Source: Persicaria tinctoria | Lineage: Eukaryota; Streptophyta; Magnoliopsida; Caryophyllales; Polygonaceae | Assembly (NCBI GenBank): GCA_037127255.1 | Contig: JBANSL010000005.1 | Span: 77,815,160 to 77,879,159, forward strand | Direction: 5' to 3' | Length of the DNA: 64,000 nucleotides | Shown here: in pieces, positions 60,601 through 64,000 of the stretch | How the letters are laid out: every line of letters starts with the position of its first letter | How positions within the stretch are numbered: the first letter of the stretch is position 1 | The notes under the pieces: model-generated | What the model was told of the DNA's origin: nothing | Database searches by the model: none | Seen by the model: the letters and a program-made list of their open reading frames with translations, nothing else | Made by a program: the position numbers and the translations under genes

Positions 60601-60960
60601 TATAACAAAGCATCGTCTCTTTTCCTCCACTCTCGCACGCTTAGATCTGAAAACCCTCGCTCCTGGCGCTCCTCACCTTTCAGATCTAAAAACCTTCGGT
60701 CCTCGCTCCTCGCACTTCAAATCTGAAAACTCTCGCTCCTCGCACTTCAGATCTGAAAACCTCTGTTCGTCCATCCCCCTCTCGACTCTCAGATCCATGC
60801 TCGCCCACTTCCTTCCTCATCCTTAACCCTCACTCCAACCTAACGAGGGCGGATCTCAGCATCTCCCAATTGCTAGAGATTCAACTTGTTTCGGTTCCAA
60901 TCGCTAGAGATTCAAATCGAAAATCTCAGCATCTCCCAAACCCTAGCCCTAGCGGATAAA

Positions 60961-61206
60961 TGATTCAAAGGATTCAAGTTTCCAATCGCCTTTCGATGAT
61001 TCCTCCGCCGTCGAAGCAACATCCGCTCTCCGTTCGGTGCTTCAACAAGCCAGTCTAGCCGCTGAGCACTCCGGCCGCCGCCCTGACCGTATGAGGATCA
61101 TCGCCGTAGTAAGACCAAGCCCGTCTCCGTCATCCCTCAGGTCTAGATGCCGACCACTTATCTTTCGGCGAGAACTACGTTCAGGAGATTGTTGAGAAAG
61201 CTCCCG
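60961..61206 (+). pseudogene. PLP homeostasis protein (YggS/PROSC family) first-exon fragment
   Basis: The frame reads AVEATSALRSVLQQASLAAE, HSGRRPDRMRIIAV, then in shifted frames KTKPVSVIPQV and DADHLSFGENYVQEIVEKAP. This is the N-terminus of the YggS/PROSC family, which binds pyridoxal phosphate through the Lys in the V-x-K-T-K-P motif and buffers the cofactor in the cytosol. The exon ends GAG|GTACCT, a donor-like site. Two 1-nt losses (near 61110 and 61145) break it, and no other exon of the gene follows. It is a captured fragment. Confidence 0.8.
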
Positions 61207-61816
61207 AGGTACCTCTCTTAATTGCTATTGGTATTCGTAACCTAAATTAGAGATGTTTTTTTTTATCTGGTTTAGGTATTTAATCTCTCAAAAAATGTAG
61301 GCATGAATGAAATTTTAGGACGAAAGTGGAGGTGTGTGTTGATTTTAGAAGGGTGCCTGTTTGATTTTTTTATCCCATTAGCAATGCTCTAAAAAGTTAT
61401 ACAGAATTGACTGATTGAAAATTTAAAATCGATCACATACAAAGGAAATTCATGACAGAAAAAGCTCTCGAGTTTGATTGTATAATCTGAACATGGTACT
61501 AAATTCATATTAACCAAAGATTCATCTATATATATTCATTTTTGAGCTCCTGCTCATCAATCATTCTTGTTGAACAGCTCCTGCTCATCAATCAAACTGG
61601 ATGAAATTAATTTTGATATTTGTACTAAATTAAGGATGAAGGAATTTGATTGAACATATTTTATTTGTTTTTTTCAGTTGGGACTTCAGTACAAAGACTA
61701 TTACACTATATAAAGTTATTCTACAATGACTTTATCCTTATTAGTGTAATGTCATGTATTTTTTTATTCTACCATTTTATTTTTTAAATGCATCTTCTTA
61801 CCACATCTGATTATAG

Positions 61817-62121
61817 AGCGCAAGTTTCAGCCAGTCATTATCTTCGGTTTCAGCCGAAGAGAGTGCGAACAACATGTCATTTCTATGTCTAAGCTTGACT
61901 TCAATACAGATCAGGAGAAGGAGGACGTGGAAGAAGTTTTCAGAAATGCATTCCTTTGCTTGAATGAGGAGGACAGGAGCCTACCGGCTATAGAATTGAT
62001 GTTTCCACTTCTTAAACGAGGAATCGTTGTTCATCATTCAGGACTTCTTCCAATTATCAAAGAATTGGTGGAGATTCTCTTTCAAGAAGGCCTTGTGAAA
62101 GCCCTGTTTGCTACAGAGACG
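61817..62121 (+). pseudogene. MTR4/HEN2 exosome RNA helicase, single exon fragment
   Basis: The exon (acceptor TTATAG|AGCGC, donor GACG|GTAATA) reads ERKFQPVIIFGFSRRECEQH, MSKLDFNTDQEKEDVEEVF, CLNEEDRSLPAIELM, GIVVHHSGLLPIIKELVE and FQEGLVKALFATET. These are helicase motif IV, the HHSG block and the start of motif V of Ski2-like helicases MTR4/HEN2, which feed nuclear RNA to the exosome. The frame is fully open with good splice sites. The neighbouring exons (for example FAMGLNMPAKTVVF) are not in the following 1.9 kb and the ATPase half is not upstream. I therefore call it a captured exon; a gene with very long introns extending past the window is less likely. Confidence 0.8.
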
Positions 62122-63780
62122 GTAATAGATTTTTATGCTCTTTTTTTCTTTATCCAAGAAGGTTTTGTTGTATATATATTTCTTTTCTATTTGCACATTT
62201 GATATCTATTGTCTAATGTGCTTTATTGCCTGATTACCTATGGGATTTCCTCTTTTTTATTTGTTATTGTATATGGAGAAAGATTATCATCCTTTTCACC
62301 TAGCTCATTATCACTTCCTAAAGTTAAAATTTGATGTCGCTAATACTTTGGTTTCTTTGCTTCATGGTTAAAGGAGAGGCCTAAAGAAAGTTAATATGTG
62401 TATAAACTCTCTACTATGACAAAGTGCTATATTTCATATTTAATATTGATCTTGGAAAATTGCCATGCCTTTTTAGCTGTCAAATATGGCTCTGATTGGA
62501 GCCTTGTCATCATATATGGGTAACTTGGCCGTAATAACAGTGGGGAAAATGCAATGATGTCTTTGGCTTTTACTCAAGTAGACAGATTCTCCTTTGAAAT
62601 CCTTGAAATGTCAGTTGAGAGGCCTTGTTTATGAAACATTCTGATTGCAACAGGTTATAACAATGGGGAAAATGCAGTGATTTCACCTATTGATTCAACT
62701 ACTAAAGCTTCATCTTTCAGTCTCATATTTGTGATATTTTTACTATATAAGCACATGGTATGTGTTAGCTGATTACATGTTATTCTTTTATTTAAGAGTG
62801 TTTACTGGCTATAGTTAGAGGTGCATATGAATGCTTCAATTATGATCAAATATAATTTCCCTTGTCTTATCGAGAGTTGGACTAGAATATGATTCAAATG
62901 AGAATGGGGAGATGGAGAATCAGAATCCGGTGAATTATGTAGGATCTCAGTCTATAGTAAGTTTGATTTGAATTAATTGGGTTATTGAAATTTGTGTTCT
63001 CTGTCAATTAGTTAGGATATATATTATATGCTTGCCACATATGAAGTTCTCAATCACTAATTTTATTTTGACTTTGTTTGGAGATGAAGACCCTTCCCTC
63101 AAGGGACCACGTAGTTCATTTTGGAGATGAAGACCTTTCTCATTCACTCTTGTTGTTTCATGGAGAATGACTTCAGGTGATATCCACTCTCTCTATTTTC
63201 CTCCATATAGTTCTCCATCCAAACGCCCCTCTACTAAATAAAATAGTTTTACCACATTTTAATTTTGATCTTGCTATTATTCTTGAAAGCACAGCAAGCA
63301 CCCCATGTTCTTAACCAATGTTCTTATTGCATGCCATTTTTGTAGTGTTTTCCTCTTTCTCCTCTCTGTGATTTCATTCTGAATTTCTATTTCCATATTA
63401 ATGATTTCCCAATTTCTGCTTGTTTATGATTGTTAGGTATGTATTGTGATCTTGTTGAGATGAGCATGACTTGGTTTTATTGCACTTTGTCTAATTTCTT
63501 CTGCCTGATTTGGATTTAATAGCTCACTGCACATAGCGTGCAACTTCTATAAATGCAAGAAATAAAGAAGTACTAGGAACTTATAGTATACAAAAACTGC
63601 ACATACTAATATGCTTCAATATGAAGTGACTTTTTAACTTTTAAAGCTTTTAATTTTAATGAAAGTAATTATTATTATTGGTGTCAAGCACGTTGGCAAG
63701 ACTTACGTAGCATTCTCTCTCCAAATAATTCATCTTTTTAAATCAGAGTCAAAGATACACAAGAAACAAGGGGTTTAATC
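62122..63780 (+). other. Non-coding interior of the region ending in a Helitron terminus
   Basis: AT-rich intron-like sequence. One stretch, about 62870-62953, reads LEYDSNENGEMENQNPVNYV in one frame and ends TCTATA|GTAAGT, a canonical donor, so it may be another captured exon of an unidentified gene. Confidence 0.35.
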
Positions 63781-63811
63781 ACCGTGCGAATTAAGCACGG
63801 TCTGCTCCTAG
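63781..63811 (+). mobile_element. Helitron 3' terminus
   Basis: A 7-bp stem ACCGTGC/GCACGGT with loop GAATTAA (63781-63801), then TCTGCTC-type spacer and CTAG (63808-63811) followed by T. This fits the plant Helitron 3' hairpin and CTRR end. The 5' TC end was not located; the element would include at least the helicase exon and perhaps the YggS fragment. Confidence 0.55.
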
Positions 63812-64000
63812 TATTAAGAAAATGTTATATTTTTAGCCCCGTAAAAGGACCAATATTGATTCTTGTCCTAAACTTGGATGTATGTGTAGAAGTGCAGGCA
63901 GATAAGGGAGGTGAGCAAAGTGCACAAGGCAAGAGTAGGACAATTAGACGAGCTTTGAAAGCATTAGGTAACTATGCACCAAGTTTTATTCCCATGTTCC
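63812..64000 (+). other. Window end, possible coding stretch
   Basis: After a possible acceptor (TGTGTAG near 63890) one frame stays open to the edge with DKGGEQSAQGKSRTIRRALK. I do not recognise it. Confidence 0.25.

Noticed and set aside
61885..62202. Complete small gene starting at the MSKLDF methionine
   Set aside because: The methionine is internal to the helicase; the coding exon starts at 61817 and ends at the GTAATA donor at 62121.

Overview
This is nuclear DNA from a flowering plant, most likely a eudicot. The protein matches are to plant families, genes have many short exons with GT-AG introns, and the space between genes is AT-rich and filled with layered transposons. I cannot name the species; the gene structures resemble those of asterids, but that is only an impression.

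Only two genes look intact, both on the minus strand. The first (coding 4927-11971, 5' leader to about 12.7 kb) encodes a Raf-like MAPKKK-type protein kinase close to Arabidopsis RAF22/RAF28. Its two coding exons are split by a 5.8 kb intron and join to a 407-residue protein. The second (coding 49575-58216) is VPS34, the class III phosphatidylinositol 3-kinase. I resolved 17 coding exons that sum to exactly 2442 bp (813 residues plus stop).

The rest is mobile DNA and debris, from left to right. 1-3.7 kb: a LINE tail, a dead PIF/Harbinger element split by a hAT-type MITE with an 8-bp target duplication, and a Helitron. 12.8-14 kb: a MULE-type MITE with a 9-bp target duplication at the kinase promoter, then a Stowaway. 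16.9-19.2 kb: a LINE RNase H piece and a broken F-box reading frame. 19.7-26.2 kb: five copies of a non-LTR retroelement whose C-terminus looks like a restriction-like endonuclease, four of them bordered on both sides by (TAA)n. 28-34 kb: an L1-type LINE carrying a 2.84 kb solo LTR. 34.1-42.3 kb: a DUF2431 pseudogene with a partial duplicate. 35.7-37.6 kb and 45.5-49.1 kb: copies of a composite repeat that includes a minus-strand Helitron end and a raffinose-synthase-family exon. 59.5-63.8 kb: a plant-mobile-domain scrap, a CACTA end, and a region ending in a Helitron terminus that holds a PLP-homeostasis (YggS/PROSC) exon fragment and an MTR4/HEN2 helicase exon.

The two intact genes work separately: the kinase in cytosolic signalling, VPS34 in endosomal and autophagic membrane traffic. 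The most unusual signal is the endonuclease-type LINE cluster, where (TAA)n tracts appear to serve as landing sites for repeated insertion.
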